Source: JAERML01 sp035687895 (GTDB lineage: Bacteria > Bacteroidota > Ignavibacteria > UBA10030 > UBA6906). From it: a stretch of DNA of 37,653 bases. Shown here piece after piece: positions 1 to 7,577 of this stretch (position 1 is its first letter; each line of letters opens with the position of its first letter). The notes beneath the pieces were generated by a model. It searched no databases. It had not been told where the DNA came from and was given only the letters and a program-made list of their open reading frames with translations. The position numbers and the translations under genes were made by a program. Where the stretch lies: NCBI GenBank assembly GCA_035687895.1, contig DASRUE010000111.1:1-37653 (forward strand). Direction: 5' to 3'.

Positions 1-867
1 TTTCAGCGTCGTAAAATTCCCCAGGGACTTCCCCATCTTCTGGCCGTTCACCGTTACCATGTTGTTATGGAGCCAGTATTTTACGAACGGCTTTCCCGTT
101 GCCCCTTCACTCTGCGCAATCTCGCATTCATGATGTGGAAATTGATTCTCCAATCCGCCGCCATGAATATCAAAACTCTCCCCGAGGTACTTCATCGACA
201 TGGCAGAACATTCCACATGCCAGCCGGGAAACCCATCACCCCACGGACTTGGCCATCGCATAATGTGCTCGGGCTCGGCCTTCTTCCAGAGTGCAAAGTC
301 GGCAGGGTGACGTTTCTCTGATTTCACTTCGACGCGTGCACCGGCCTCCATCTCGTCCACCCTCCGGCCGGAAAGCTTCCCATATTCCGGAAACTTCTGT
401 ACATCAAAGTATACAGAACCATTTGCTTCGTACGCGAGACTCTTCTGCATCAGTTGTTGGATGATCTGAATCTGTTCGGTGATATGTCCGGTGGCGCGGG
501 GGGAAATATCGGGGCGGAGAACGTTGAGGGCGTCCATATCTTCGAAGAAGCTCCGCGTGTATGTCTCGGCAACCTGCATTGGGTGTTTCTGCTCGAGCCG
601 GCTTTGCTTGAGCAGCCGGTCCTCTCCATCGTTCGCGTCTCCAAGGAGGTGGCCAACGTCGGTAATGTTCTGTACGTAGAGCACTCTGTAGCCGAGATAG
701 CGGAGATAGCGAACAACGACGTCGAACGAGATGTAACTCTTGGCGTGCCCGAGATGTGAATCCCCATAGACCGTGGGCCCGCAGACGTACAGGTTGACGT
801 GGCCTTCGTGGAGAGGCTTGAATTCTTCTTTGCGTCGAGTGAGTGTATTGTAGATCCTCAGTCCCAT
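1..867 (-). CDS. cysS: cysteinyl-tRNA synthetase, C-terminus cut by window edge
   Basis: Class I aminoacyl-tRNA synthetase that charges tRNA-Cys with cysteine in the cytoplasm. Reading the complement from 867 gives 289 uninterrupted codons that run off the left edge, so only the catalytic half is present. Visible features are the N-terminal YVCGPTVYGDSHLGH block, in which Cys29 is a probable zinc ligand and HLGH (38-41) is the HIGH signature, the GWHVECSAMS segment and the HGGGLENQFPHHECE zinc/active-site region, and KMGKS (277-281) as the KMSKS loop. The start at 867 has CAGGA just upstream; an in-frame ATG at 879 is possible but would overlap recN. The gene begins one base after the recN stop, so it is probably co-transcribed with recN. 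Identification is firm. Confidence 0.96.
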   Translation of the reverse strand, partial: MGLRIYNTLTRRKEEFKPLHEGHVNLYVCGPTVYGDSHLGHAKSYISFDVVVRYLRYLGYRVLYVQNITDVGHLLGDANDGEDRLLKQSRLEQKHPMQVAETYTRSFFEDMDALNVLRPDISPRATGHITEQIQIIQQLMQKSLAYEANGSVYFDVQKFPEYGKLSGRRVDEMEAGARVEVKSEKRHPADFALWKKAEPEHIMRWPSPWGDGFPGWHVECSAMSMKYLGESFDIHGGGLENQFPHHECEIAQSEGATGKPFVKYWLHNNMVTVNGQKMGKSLGNFTTLK

Positions 868-868
868 A

Positions 869-2584
869 TCATCCTGCATTCAGCGTGACCCCCATAAGCT
901 CCTTCGCACCTTTCATTCCGGCCTCTGTTATCTCCGCACCACTCATCAACTTGGCTACCTCCTTCACTCGCTCATCCATCGAAAGTTTCCGGATGGCAGT
1001 TGTTGCCCGCTTGCCGTCCTCCGACTTTACGACCGAAAAGTGGACATCGGCCAGACCCGCAATCTGTGGAAGGTGGGTAATGGCAATCACCTGATGGAAA
1101 CCGGAGAGGCTCTTCAGGCTGAGTCCAACAGCCTGTGCCACGCGTCCGCTCACCCCCACATCGATCTCGTCGAAGATGAGCACCGGTAGGCGATCGGATT
1201 TGGCGAGGATGCTCTTAAGCGCAAGCATGATGCGGGATATCTCTCCTCCCGATGCAACCTTCACCAGCGGCTTTGTCTCCTCTCCACGGTTGGTGGAAAT
1301 GTAGAACTCTACATCATCGAACCCCTTGGGATTGAGCCGGAGGGCTTTCTTCCCCACCTTTATGTACTCGATTTCCCCTGTTGACTCGTCCTGGCTAATC
1401 CGCGTGGAAAAATTCGCGTATTGGATCCCCAGCTTCGTCAACTCTCCGACGATTGCCTTGTCGATCTTTCGCGCCGTTTCTTGTCGCTTTACCGAGAGTC
1501 GCTGGGCAAGGACCGCACATGCAGAGCGGCGCTCTTCCAGTTCCTTGTTGAGCCGGGCAAGCACTTCGCCAAAGTTCTCGGCCAGCGCGGCCTCCTGACC
1601 GATCCGCTCACGATGAGCAAGAATGCTCTCGACCGAGCCGCCGTACTTTTTCTTCAGGAGCGTGAGACGGCCAAGTCGTTGACGCAACTCTTCGAGTCGC
1701 TCCGGGTTATACTCCACACCGGCATTGTATCGCTGGATGAATTTCGCCAACTCCCCAACGATTGCCACGGCGGACTCGCTCTCCGCCGCCGCACTCTCAA
1801 ATTGCTTGTCGATGGACACCAGATCGCGCAGTTGGTTCCGTACAATCACCAGCAGGTCGTGAATCGATTGCTCACCTTCATAGAGCGTTCCATACAGCGT
1901 CGACGTCGAGGCAGAGAGTTTCTCGGAATTCTCGAGGATGCTCAGTTCAGTCTCCAGACGCTCTTCCTCTCCCGCCTGCGGTGCAACGGAATCGATTTCC
2001 TGCATCTGGAATCGGTGAAACTCTCGTTTCTCCTGAAGTTGCAGCTCGCGCTCGCGAAGGCTCCGAAGCTCCGTGGCTGTGGTATGAAACCGCTCGTATG
2101 CAGCGCGGAATTCTTCCACCATGCCATCAAGTCCGCCGAAGTCGTCCAGCATGTCAATATGCGTGCCGATCCGAAGGAGAGACTGGTGCTCGTGCTGCCC
2201 ATGCAGGTCCACCAGCAGCTCGCCGATCTGCTTCTGAAGTGAAATGGTCGCTGGTGTATCGTTGACAAAACAGCGGCTTTGTCCTTTCACCGAGACTTCT
2301 CGCCGGATAATCAGCTCGTCCGAGTCGTCAAGTTCATTTTCCTTAAGAAGAGCTTTGATTTTTCTGTTCCCGCTCGTATCGAACACTCCTTCCACAACGG
2401 CCTTCTCAGCCCCCGCCCGGACAACTTCCGCACTTGCCCGAGCGCCAATAATCAAGCCAAGCGCGTCAATGATGATCGACTTTCCCGCACCGGTCTCACC
2501 GGTAATGATGACAAGGCCACCCGAGAACTCAATAGTGAGCTCATCTATGAGAGCGTAGTTTTTGATGAAAATGGATTTCAACAT
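869..2584 (-). CDS. recN: DNA repair protein RecN (SMC-like ATPase)
   Basis: RecN is an SMC-like ATPase that acts at double-strand breaks and supports RecA-dependent repair. The 571-residue length is normal for the family. The N-terminus (KSIFIKNYALIDELTIEF) leads into Walker A GETGAGKS at 29-36. The middle is rich in charged, coiled-coil-like helices (about 150-380). The C-terminal half carries the ABC-type signature ASGGEISR (about 440) and Walker B VLIFDEIDVGVSG (about 465). ATG at 2584 lacks a clear Shine-Dalgarno sequence but lies about 20 bp after a predicted transcription start. It is followed directly by cysS. An open frame on the opposite strand (1421-2242) is a coding shadow. Confidence 0.96.
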   Translation of the reverse strand: MLKSIFIKNYALIDELTIEFSGGLVIITGETGAGKSIIIDALGLIIGARASAEVVRAGAEKAVVEGVFDTSGNRKIKALLKENELDDSDELIIRREVSVKGQSRCFVNDTPATISLQKQIGELLVDLHGQHEHQSLLRIGTHIDMLDDFGGLDGMVEEFRAAYERFHTTATELRSLRERELQLQEKREFHRFQMQEIDSVAPQAGEEERLETELSILENSEKLSASTSTLYGTLYEGEQSIHDLLVIVRNQLRDLVSIDKQFESAAAESESAVAIVGELAKFIQRYNAGVEYNPERLEELRQRLGRLTLLKKKYGGSVESILAHRERIGQEAALAENFGEVLARLNKELEERRSACAVLAQRLSVKRQETARKIDKAIVGELTKLGIQYANFSTRISQDESTGEIEYIKVGKKALRLNPKGFDDVEFYISTNRGEETKPLVKVASGGEISRIMLALKSILAKSDRLPVLIFDEIDVGVSGRVAQAVGLSLKSLSGFHQVIAITHLPQIAGLADVHFSVVKSEDGKRATTAIRKLSMDERVKEVAKLMSGAEITEAGMKGAKELMGVTLNAG

Positions 2585-2611
2585 GGATTGAAGGCCGATG
2601 GGTTTGACGCT

Positions 2612-2640
2612 AATCTACCCATCTTTTGAGAAAGATTCAA
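2612..2640 (-). promoter_or_regulatory. predicted promoter of recN-cysS
   Basis: On the minus strand, TTGAAT (2640-2635) and TAGATT (2617-2612) are separated by exactly 17 bp. The predicted start near 2605 leaves a leader of about 20 nt before recN. It shares the TTGnnn-N17-TAnnTT form with other promoters in this window. Confidence 0.6.
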
Positions 2641-2656
2641 TTTGAAGGGACGGATA

Positions 2657-3493
2657 TCAGTTCAGCGGTGGCGCCGCGGGAAGGTCGGGACTCACGTCAA
2701 GCGAATAGAACTCAATGTCGGGGACATCGGGCAGGACCCCGTGGTAGTAGGCATAGCGGAGGAACTCGGTCAACCCGTATTGCACATCATCGGGGAGATC
2801 ATAGGAGAAGTGTTCCAGATATTCCTCGATCTCGTGAGGCATCAGCGCTGACGCAGTCGCTGGGGGAATTCCTTTTGACACGTCATTGAGCGACAGGCCA
2901 CCCTCTGTCCGCGCATGCTGAATGGTGCGGATTTCATCCTTTGAGAGAGCACCCTCACGTCCACACCAGAATCCGTGCACATACGGCAGGTCGGTCATTT
3001 CAAACCACTCTTCAACAAGATCGATGGTATAGGGAACGGCGGTGTGTTTTCCCAGTGCTGCATTGCCAACCAATAGCGCAGCATCCGCGACTTCCAGCAT
3101 TTCGGAGAGTGGGCCTACCGCAGGCACGATTTTCGGTTGGGCTTCAAACTGCTCACCGAGAAGAATCTTTGCCAGAACGATCTCCGACGTTGCTGCCGGA
3201 TCCGCTGCAATCGTCGTGATGGCTTTCATTTTCTCGCGGAAGCAGAGAACTGCCGCTCCCACTCCTTCAGAGGAAGAAAGTGCGACCCCGGGAACAATTC
3301 GGTACTCGGATCCTTCCCGGGCATACTCAATAGGTGAGAGGAACGCGGCGTCCAGTTCATGTTGCCGGAGGAGAATGGCGTTTTGCGCGGATGGGTTCTC
3401 AACAATTGCGAACATGCTTCCTTCCGCAAGGCGAGCGGTCAGTGGCCTGCAATAAAGGTGGGGGGGTACACCGAGACGTTTTTTCTCACTCAT
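2657..3493 (-). CDS. mqnA: MqnA-type chorismate dehydratase (futalosine pathway), divergent
   Basis: MqnA/MqnD-family periplasmic-binding-fold enzyme. MqnA converts chorismate to 3-[(1-carboxyvinyl)oxy]benzoate, the first step of futalosine-dependent menaquinone synthesis. About 278 residues, a normal length. Family-like stretches are SPIEYAREGSEYRIVPG (about 60), SSSEGVGAAVL, a DAALLVGNAAL motif and the EEWFEMTDLPYVHGFW block. The MqnA N-terminal motif usually reads close to VSYLNT-x-PL; here the same place reads VPPHLYCRPL, so the conserved Asn is absent. Start chosen at ATG 3493; the longer frame to 3520 needs a TTG inside a probable terminator. A C7 run lies in codons around 8-10. Assignment to MqnA rather than MqnD rests on the SxxEY motif and is likely, not certain. 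Confidence 0.8.
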   Translation of the reverse strand: MSEKKRLGVPPHLYCRPLTARLAEGSMFAIVENPSAQNAILLRQHELDAAFLSPIEYAREGSEYRIVPGVALSSSEGVGAAVLCFREKMKAITTIAADPAATSEIVLAKILLGEQFEAQPKIVPAVGPLSEMLEVADAALLVGNAALGKHTAVPYTIDLVEEWFEMTDLPYVHGFWCGREGALSKDEIRTIQHARTEGGLSLNDVSKGIPPATASALMPHEIEEYLEHFSYDLPDDVQYGLTEFLRYAYYHGVLPDVPDIEFYSLDVSPDLPAAPPLN

Positions 3494-3513
3494 GGAGACA
3501 TACCAAAGGAGTG

Positions 3514-3557
3514 ACTGCAAAAGTAAACGCCGCCTTCTCCCCGCGGAGACGACGGCG
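3514..3557 (-). terminator. intrinsic terminator after rplS
   Basis: On the minus strand a GC-rich hairpin has an outer stem CGCCG/CGGCG (3557-3553 with 3532-3528), an internal loop, an inner stem TCTCC/GGAGA and a 4-nt loop. It is followed by a T-rich TTTACTTTTG. It lies between the rplS stop and mqnA, so it probably ends the ffh-to-rplS operon. The tail is interrupted by two non-T bases, so efficiency is uncertain. Confidence 0.6.
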
Positions 3558-3602
3558 CATGACTGAAAGAACCCATTGCACTCTGCGCGCTGCCGTGATG
3601 TT

Positions 3603-3944
3603 TCAGGCGTTGGTCTTCTGCCTAATTGCCTTGCTGGCGAGGCTGCGAAGGTAGTACAGCTTCGCGCGCCGCACGGAACCTTCCTTCACTTTTTCAATTT
3701 TGGCAATGCGCGGTGAGTGAAGCGGGAAAATGCGCTCGACGCCAACACCGTCCGAAACTTTACGGATGGTAAATGTCGCATTCATTCCCGAGCCGTGACG
3801 CCCGATGATAACGCCCTGGAACTGCTGAATGCGCTCCTTGTCCCCCTCTACAACGCGCACATGCACATTGAGTGTATCGCCCGGTGCAAAAGCGGGAATG
3901 CCGCTCTTCATCTGGGTCGCTTCTACCAATTTCAGCTTGTCCAT
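3603..3944 (-). CDS. rplS: 50S ribosomal protein L19
   Basis: Large-subunit protein L19, located at the 30S-50S interface. The 113-residue product has the diagnostic PGDTLNVHVRVVEGDKERIQ, FQGVIIGRHGSGMNATFTIRK and VERIFPLHSPRI blocks and a basic C-terminus. The frame can be extended to a GTG at 3962, but the ATG at 3944 is preceded five bases upstream by GGAGGA (3954-3949), so the shorter start is preferred. It is the last gene of the ffh-rpsP-khpA-rimM-trmD-rplS order, 24 bp after trmD, and is followed by a predicted terminator. Confidence 0.97.
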   Translation of the reverse strand: MDKLKLVEATQMKSGIPAFAPGDTLNVHVRVVEGDKERIQQFQGVIIGRHGSGMNATFTIRKVSDGVGVERIFPLHSPRIAKIEKVKEGSVRRAKLYYLRSLASKAIRQKTNA

Positions 3945-3948
3945 TGTT

Positions 3949-3954
3949 TCCTCC
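3949..3954 (-). promoter_or_regulatory. strong Shine-Dalgarno site fixing the rplS start
   Basis: GGAGGA on the minus strand, four to five bases before ATG 3944. It decides against the in-frame GTG at 3962, which has no such site. Confidence 0.75.
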
Positions 3955-3968
3955 GTGATCACGTGTAG

Positions 3969-4649
3969 TTATGAGTGTTCTAACAAGTCCTTCCGCCGTT
4001 CTTGTGTGCGCTTGAGCTGCTGTTCCTCGCGCCACACGGCAATCTCTTTGTGATTCCCCGAGAGCAACACTTCCGGCACCCGCAACCCTTTGAGTTCCAC
4101 CGGACGCGTATACTGGGGCCCATCAAGCAGGTTGTTCTGAAACGAGTCCGTCAACAGCGACTCCCCATCATGGAGCACACCGGGGATCAATCGCACCACG
4201 CTATCCATCACGACGAGGGCGGGTAGCTCGCCACCCGTTACTACATAATCCCCGATCGAAATCTCCCTGGTAATAAGCGCTTCTCTGATTCGCTCGTCAA
4301 TCCCTTTATAGTGTCCGCAGAGGAAAAGAAGGTTCGTCTTCAGGGACAGCTCGTTGGCCAGCTTTTGCGTGTGCGGCTCCCCCTCGGGAGTCAGATACAC
4401 TATATCGTCGTACTGGCGCTGGCGCTGCAATGCCTCGATACAGGCAAAGACCGGTTCGGCTTTCATGATCATACCTGCACCGCCACCATACGGGGCATCA
4501 TCGATAGTCCGGTGCTTATCTGTGGCGTACGCACGTAGATCGTGCACAACGATCTCCACCAGCTTCTGCTCCTGTGCCCGCTTGATGATGCTTTCGGTCA
4601 GAGGGCTTTCCAGCAAACGGGGGAGGCCGGTGACGATGTCAATCCTCAT
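3969..4649 (-). CDS. trmD: tRNA (guanine37-N1)-methyltransferase
   Basis: SPOUT-class methyltransferase that makes m1G37 next to the anticodon and so prevents +1 frameshifting. The 226-residue length is typical. Visible family blocks are MRIDIVTGLPRLLESPL at the N-terminus, DDAPYGGGAGMIMKAEP (about 50-66), LFLCGHYKGIDERI (about 108-121) and the trefoil-knot SAM site ISIGDYVVTGGELPALVV. The C-terminus has the usual PEVLLSGNHKEI...WR block. Its start overlaps the rimM stop by four bases, indicating translational coupling. Confidence 0.97.
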   Translation of the reverse strand: MRIDIVTGLPRLLESPLTESIIKRAQEQKLVEIVVHDLRAYATDKHRTIDDAPYGGGAGMIMKAEPVFACIEALQRQRQYDDIVYLTPEGEPHTQKLANELSLKTNLLFLCGHYKGIDERIREALITREISIGDYVVTGGELPALVVMDSVVRLIPGVLHDGESLLTDSFQNNLLDGPQYTRPVELKGLRVPEVLLSGNHKEIAVWREEQQLKRTQERRKDLLEHS

Positions 4650-5170
4650 TGTTCGTCCTGCATCCCTTCGATAAGGTGGACCTTGATCCGCCTGGCCGGG
4701 ATGTTGATTTCTTTGAGAAACTCCTTCACTGCAGGCACCATCAGCTCGCGCCCATGATTATCAATGACATAGACATCATGACCGGGTAGCTTAAGGACGT
4801 CCTTGAGAATACCCACCTCGTCTCCGTTCTCGTCCACAACCTGAAGCCCAAGAAGATCGTGGACGAAGTGCGTTCCTTTTTTCAGACGTATGGCCTGCTT
4901 TTCAGCAACAAAGAGAAGCCCCCCCACCATCCGTTCAGCACTCGTCCTGTCACGCGTTGCCATCAGCTTGAGCCGCACTCCCCGCTCCCCCACCCGTACG
5001 TACTCTACTTCCATCTCAACAGCCGTCGCCTCATCGGCGCCAAGAAATACTCTCTTCAGTTTCTTGAAGCGGGCTGGTGAGTCCGTCATCGTCTGGACAA
5101 CCACCTCGCCCTGAATCCCGAACGGTTTCATAACCTTGCCGATTGCAAGGAGAGAAGCATGTTTCTTCAA
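4646..5170 (-). CDS. rimM: ribosome maturation factor RimM
   Basis: RimM binds S19 and assists maturation of the 30S head domain. The 174-residue protein begins with the family motif GKVMKPFGIQGEVVV (11-25). It continues with an RimM N-domain beta-barrel and ends with a PRC-barrel region (VVDENGDEVGILKDVLKLPGHDVYVI, about 110-135, and the PAVKEFLKEIN block). It overlaps trmD by four bases at its 3' end and khpA by four bases at its 5' end, so translation of the three genes is coupled. Confidence 0.96.
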   Translation of the reverse strand: MKKHASLLAIGKVMKPFGIQGEVVVQTMTDSPARFKKLKRVFLGADEATAVEMEVEYVRVGERGVRLKLMATRDRTSAERMVGGLLFVAEKQAIRLKKGTHFVHDLLGLQVVDENGDEVGILKDVLKLPGHDVYVIDNHGRELMVPAVKEFLKEINIPARRIKVHLIEGMQDEQ

Positions 5171-5397
5171 TCTACGATTTCCAGGATTGCCCGTTTACCT
5201 TCTTTGGCCGCCACCGCTGCAAGGAGTGTGCGCATTGCTTGCGCCGTTCTCCCTTTTCTTCCGATGACCTTTCCAACGTCTTGTTCCCCCACCTTGAGTT
5301 TGAAGACCGCCTTATTCTCCTTCTCTTCAAACTCGAGCATCACCAGCTCCGGGTGATCGACGAGATGCTTTGCAATGAATTCGAGGAACTCTCTCAT
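5167..5397 (-). CDS. khpA: KH-domain RNA-binding protein KhpA
   Basis: Small single-KH-domain RNA-binding protein of the KhpA (YlqC) family, normally encoded between rpsP and rimM. About 76 residues. The RNA-contacting GxxG loop is in VGKVIGRKGRTAQAMR (about residues 40-55), flanked by the EEKENKAVFKLKV strand region and the ALLAAVAAKEGKRAILEI helix and strand. ATG 5397 is chosen because AAGGAGG (5408-5402) sits four bases upstream; the longer frame to 5433 would add 12 unconserved residues. In some Gram-positive bacteria KhpA pairs with KhpB; no khpB is seen here. Confidence 0.92.
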   Translation of the reverse strand: MREFLEFIAKHLVDHPELVMLEFEEKENKAVFKLKVGEQDVGKVIGRKGRTAQAMRTLLAAVAAKEGKRAILEIVD

Positions 5398-5401
5398 AGC
5401 G

Positions 5402-5408
5402 CCTCCTT
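5402..5408 (-). promoter_or_regulatory. Shine-Dalgarno site fixing the khpA start
   Basis: AAGGAGG on the minus strand, four bases upstream of ATG 5397. Confidence 0.7.
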
Positions 5409-5432
5409 CGCGATGTTGGACGCCCCCGTTCA

Positions 5433-5449
5433 CATCGGGAGGTCCGATG
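5433..5449 (-). other. hairpin in the rpsP-khpA spacer with an anti-SD loop
   Basis: A perfect 6-bp stem (CATCGG/CCGATG) with a 5-nt loop ACCTC lies about 40 nt before khpA in a spacer of 155 bp, the longest inside this otherwise tightly packed operon. The loop plus the first stem C reads ACCTCC, which is complementary to the khpA GGAGG. Regulation by pairing is only an inference. Confidence 0.35.
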
Positions 5450-5552
5450 AGGTCAGAGCACCGTCCACGTCAGGGGAAGCGGCTCATCCCACACGCCAAC
5501 GTTCACATCTATGGAGTGACGAATACACTCGAATACAAAGAACACTTTGCGC

Positions 5553-6011
5553 TTACGCGCCTGCCACAGGTGCTTCTGCCGCCGGCGCCGGTGCTGCCGA
5601 AGCAGTGGCCTCTGCCTCGCTACTCTTCTTTGCTTTGCGCCGTGTCGCTATGCGGCGAGTCCGACGGGCTTCATCACGCTGTCGCTTCTCGGTTTGGGCC
5701 AATTGCCACTTTTCCATTTCGGTTGCAACCGCCGCTGCGTCAAGGCCTTTCTGGGTCATGCTCCACTTCAGCCAGAGTCCGTTCCGCTGGAAAAGGCTTC
5801 GAACTGTGTCTGTTGGTCGCGCGCCGCTCTTCAACCAGTGAAACACCCGCTCCTCCTGTGCCGCAATCAGCATCGGGCTCTGAAGCGGCTCATAACGGCC
5901 TATCACTTCCAAGAATTTCCCGTTGCGCGCCGCGCGGGAATCCGCCGCCACAATATGGTACATCGGCATTTTCTTCTTGCCGATCCGCCGCAGTCTTAGA
6001 CGTACCGCCAC
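5553..6011 (-). CDS. rpsP: 30S ribosomal protein S16 with long C-terminal tail
   Basis: S16 is a 30S assembly protein. The first 85 residues contain the family signatures MAVRLRLRRIGKKKMPMYHI, DSRAARNGKFLEVIGRYEP and HWLKSGARPTDTV. The protein is 152 residues, against roughly 80-90 in many bacteria. The extra C-terminus is first Lys/Arg-rich (about 105-128), then Ala/Pro-rich. Such tails are common in S16 of the Bacteroidetes/Chlorobi group. Translation starts at GTG 6011, preceded by AAGGAGAG. It is 43 bp downstream of ffh. Confidence 0.96.
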   Translation of the reverse strand: MAVRLRLRRIGKKKMPMYHIVAADSRAARNGKFLEVIGRYEPLQSPMLIAAQEERVFHWLKSGARPTDTVRSLFQRNGLWLKWSMTQKGLDAAAVATEMEKWQLAQTEKRQRDEARRTRRIATRRKAKKSSEAEATASAAPAPAAEAPVAGA

Positions 6012-6054
6012 TGTTCTCTCCTTTGAGTAATGTATGATACTATCGAATCGTTCC

Positions 6055-7389
6055 TCAATAACCCGCCGGCATATTCATCCCCTTCATCATTCTTGCCATC
6101 TTCCCACCTTTGCTCAGCGTCTTCATCATCTTTTGCATCTGTTCGAACTGTTTCATCAGCTTGTTGACCTCCTGGACTGTTGTGCCACTTCCTAGGGCAA
6201 TTCGTTTTCTTCGCGAGCCATTGATGATATGAGGTTTCTGGCGTTCCTCGCTCGTCATAGACTGCATGATGGCTTCTAGTTTCACGAAGGCTCTATCATC
6301 AATGGTTGCGTTTTGTGGAAGTCGATGCATACCCGGAAGCATTCCCATGACCTGGCTAAGGGGCCCCATCTTCTTCATCTCCTGAAGCTGGTCGAGGAAG
6401 TCTTCCAGTGTGAACTGGGACTTCCGCAGCTTTGCGTCCAGCTTGACGGCCTTGTCTTCATCAAACCTCTCCTGAGCCTTCTCGACCAGAGTGACGATGT
6501 CGCCCATGCCGAGAATACGAGAGGCGAGACGCTCCGGATGAAACTTCTCCAGTGCATCCAGCTTTTCGCCAACACCGATGAACTTGATTGGCGCACCAAC
6601 GGTTGCACGGAGGGAGATCGCAGCCCCGCCGCGCGCATCACCATCCATCTTGGTTAGCACGGCCCCATTGAACTGGAGGCGATCATGAAATGCCTTTGCG
6701 GTGTTGACCGCATCCTGTCCCGTCATGGCATCAACAACAAACAGAATTTCATGAGGATGGAGCGAGGTCTTCATGACCTCCAATTCCTTCATCATCTCTT
6801 CGTCAATGTGCAGCCGGCCAGCTGTGTCAACGATTACTACATCTCTCGCGTTCTTGCGGGCATGTTCGACGGCATGCTCCGCAATGGTGACGGCGTCAGA
6901 ATTTCTTTCCGAGTAGACCGGCAAATCGACCTGACCTCCGAGTATGATTAACTGCTCAATTGCCGCGGGTCTGTATACATCGGCTGCCACAAGAAGGGGG
7001 TGCTGTCCCTGTCCTTTGAGGTGGTTCGCCAGCTTGCCGCAGAAGGTCGTCTTCCCGGAGCCCTGCAAACCTGCCACCATGATAATGGTGGGAGGAAGAG
7101 GCGCCGAAGCAATATCCGTGTTGGATGTCCCGAGCAGACTGACCAGTTCATCATAAATAATCTTGATGATTTGCTGGCCCGGGGAAATGCTCTGCAGAAC
7201 ACCTTGCCCAACGGCCCGCCTCTGGACGTCATCAATGAACTGACGGGCAACCTTGTAGTTGACGTCAGCATCGAGAAGAACCCGGCGAACCTCGCGAAGT
7301 GTCTCCGCAATGTTTGCTTCTGAGATCTTGCCTTGGCCCCTCAGACGCTTGAGCACACTCTCTAATTTCAGACTCAGATCTTCAAACAT
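6055..7389 (-). CDS. ffh: signal recognition particle GTPase Ffh (SRP54)
   Basis: GTPase of the signal recognition particle, delivering nascent membrane and secreted proteins to FtsY and the translocon. The 444 residues show an N-terminal four-helix N domain, the G1 loop GLQGSGKTT (about 106-114), the DTAGR G3 element (about 188), TKMDGDARGGAA (G4 and closing loop, about 246) and a Met-rich M domain at the end (QFEQMQKMMKTL..., ending in MNMPAGY). Length and order are normal. It heads the operon with rpsP, khpA, rimM, trmD and rplS behind a predicted promoter. Confidence 0.97.
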   Translation of the reverse strand: MFEDLSLKLESVLKRLRGQGKISEANIAETLREVRRVLLDADVNYKVARQFIDDVQRRAVGQGVLQSISPGQQIIKIIYDELVSLLGTSNTDIASAPLPPTIIMVAGLQGSGKTTFCGKLANHLKGQGQHPLLVAADVYRPAAIEQLIILGGQVDLPVYSERNSDAVTIAEHAVEHARKNARDVVIVDTAGRLHIDEEMMKELEVMKTSLHPHEILFVVDAMTGQDAVNTAKAFHDRLQFNGAVLTKMDGDARGGAAISLRATVGAPIKFIGVGEKLDALEKFHPERLASRILGMGDIVTLVEKAQERFDEDKAVKLDAKLRKSQFTLEDFLDQLQEMKKMGPLSQVMGMLPGMHRLPQNATIDDRAFVKLEAIMQSMTSEERQKPHIINGSRRKRIALGSGTTVQEVNKLMKQFEQMQKMMKTLSKGGKMARMMKGMNMPAGY

Positions 7390-7446
7390 GGGTATTCCGG
7401 AAGAAACTGGGCAAACACAAAGGAATTCGACCCGTAAGGGGTTATA

Positions 7447-7475
7447 AAGGTAAGGAAAACCATATACTTATGCAA
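7447..7475 (-). promoter_or_regulatory. predicted promoter of the ffh-rplS operon
   Basis: Minus strand TTGCAT (7475-7470), 17-bp spacer, TACCTT (7452-7447) continuing as TA. The predicted start near 7440 gives a leader of about 50 nt before ffh. It lies just after the atp-operon terminator. Confidence 0.55.
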
Positions 7476-7512
7476 GGTACGATTGTACTCATATCAGGCC
7501 GATGCAACCCCC

Positions 7513-7548
7513 AAAAAAGAAAAACACCGCGCCGTTCGTCCGGCGGTG
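7513..7548 (-). terminator. intrinsic terminator of the ATP synthase operon
   Basis: On the minus strand, CACC and GCCG arms (7548-7541) pair with CGGC and GGTG (7534-7531 and 7528-7525), with a GC bulge and a 6-nt loop. The hairpin is followed by a run of T (TTTTTCTTTTTT, 7524-7513). It lies 30 bp after the atpG stop, the expected place for an operon end. Confidence 0.8.
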
Positions 7549-7577
7549 GTGCTATATTGTCGAGGGGACTTGATCCG

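Noticed and set aside
450..767. Short frames on both strands at the left end
   Set aside because: The complement here encodes an unbroken cysteinyl-tRNA synthetase running off the edge; these frames are shadows of it.
1421..2242. A 273-codon plus-strand frame inside recN
   Set aside because: Antisense shadow of recN; no start signal and no protein-like motifs.
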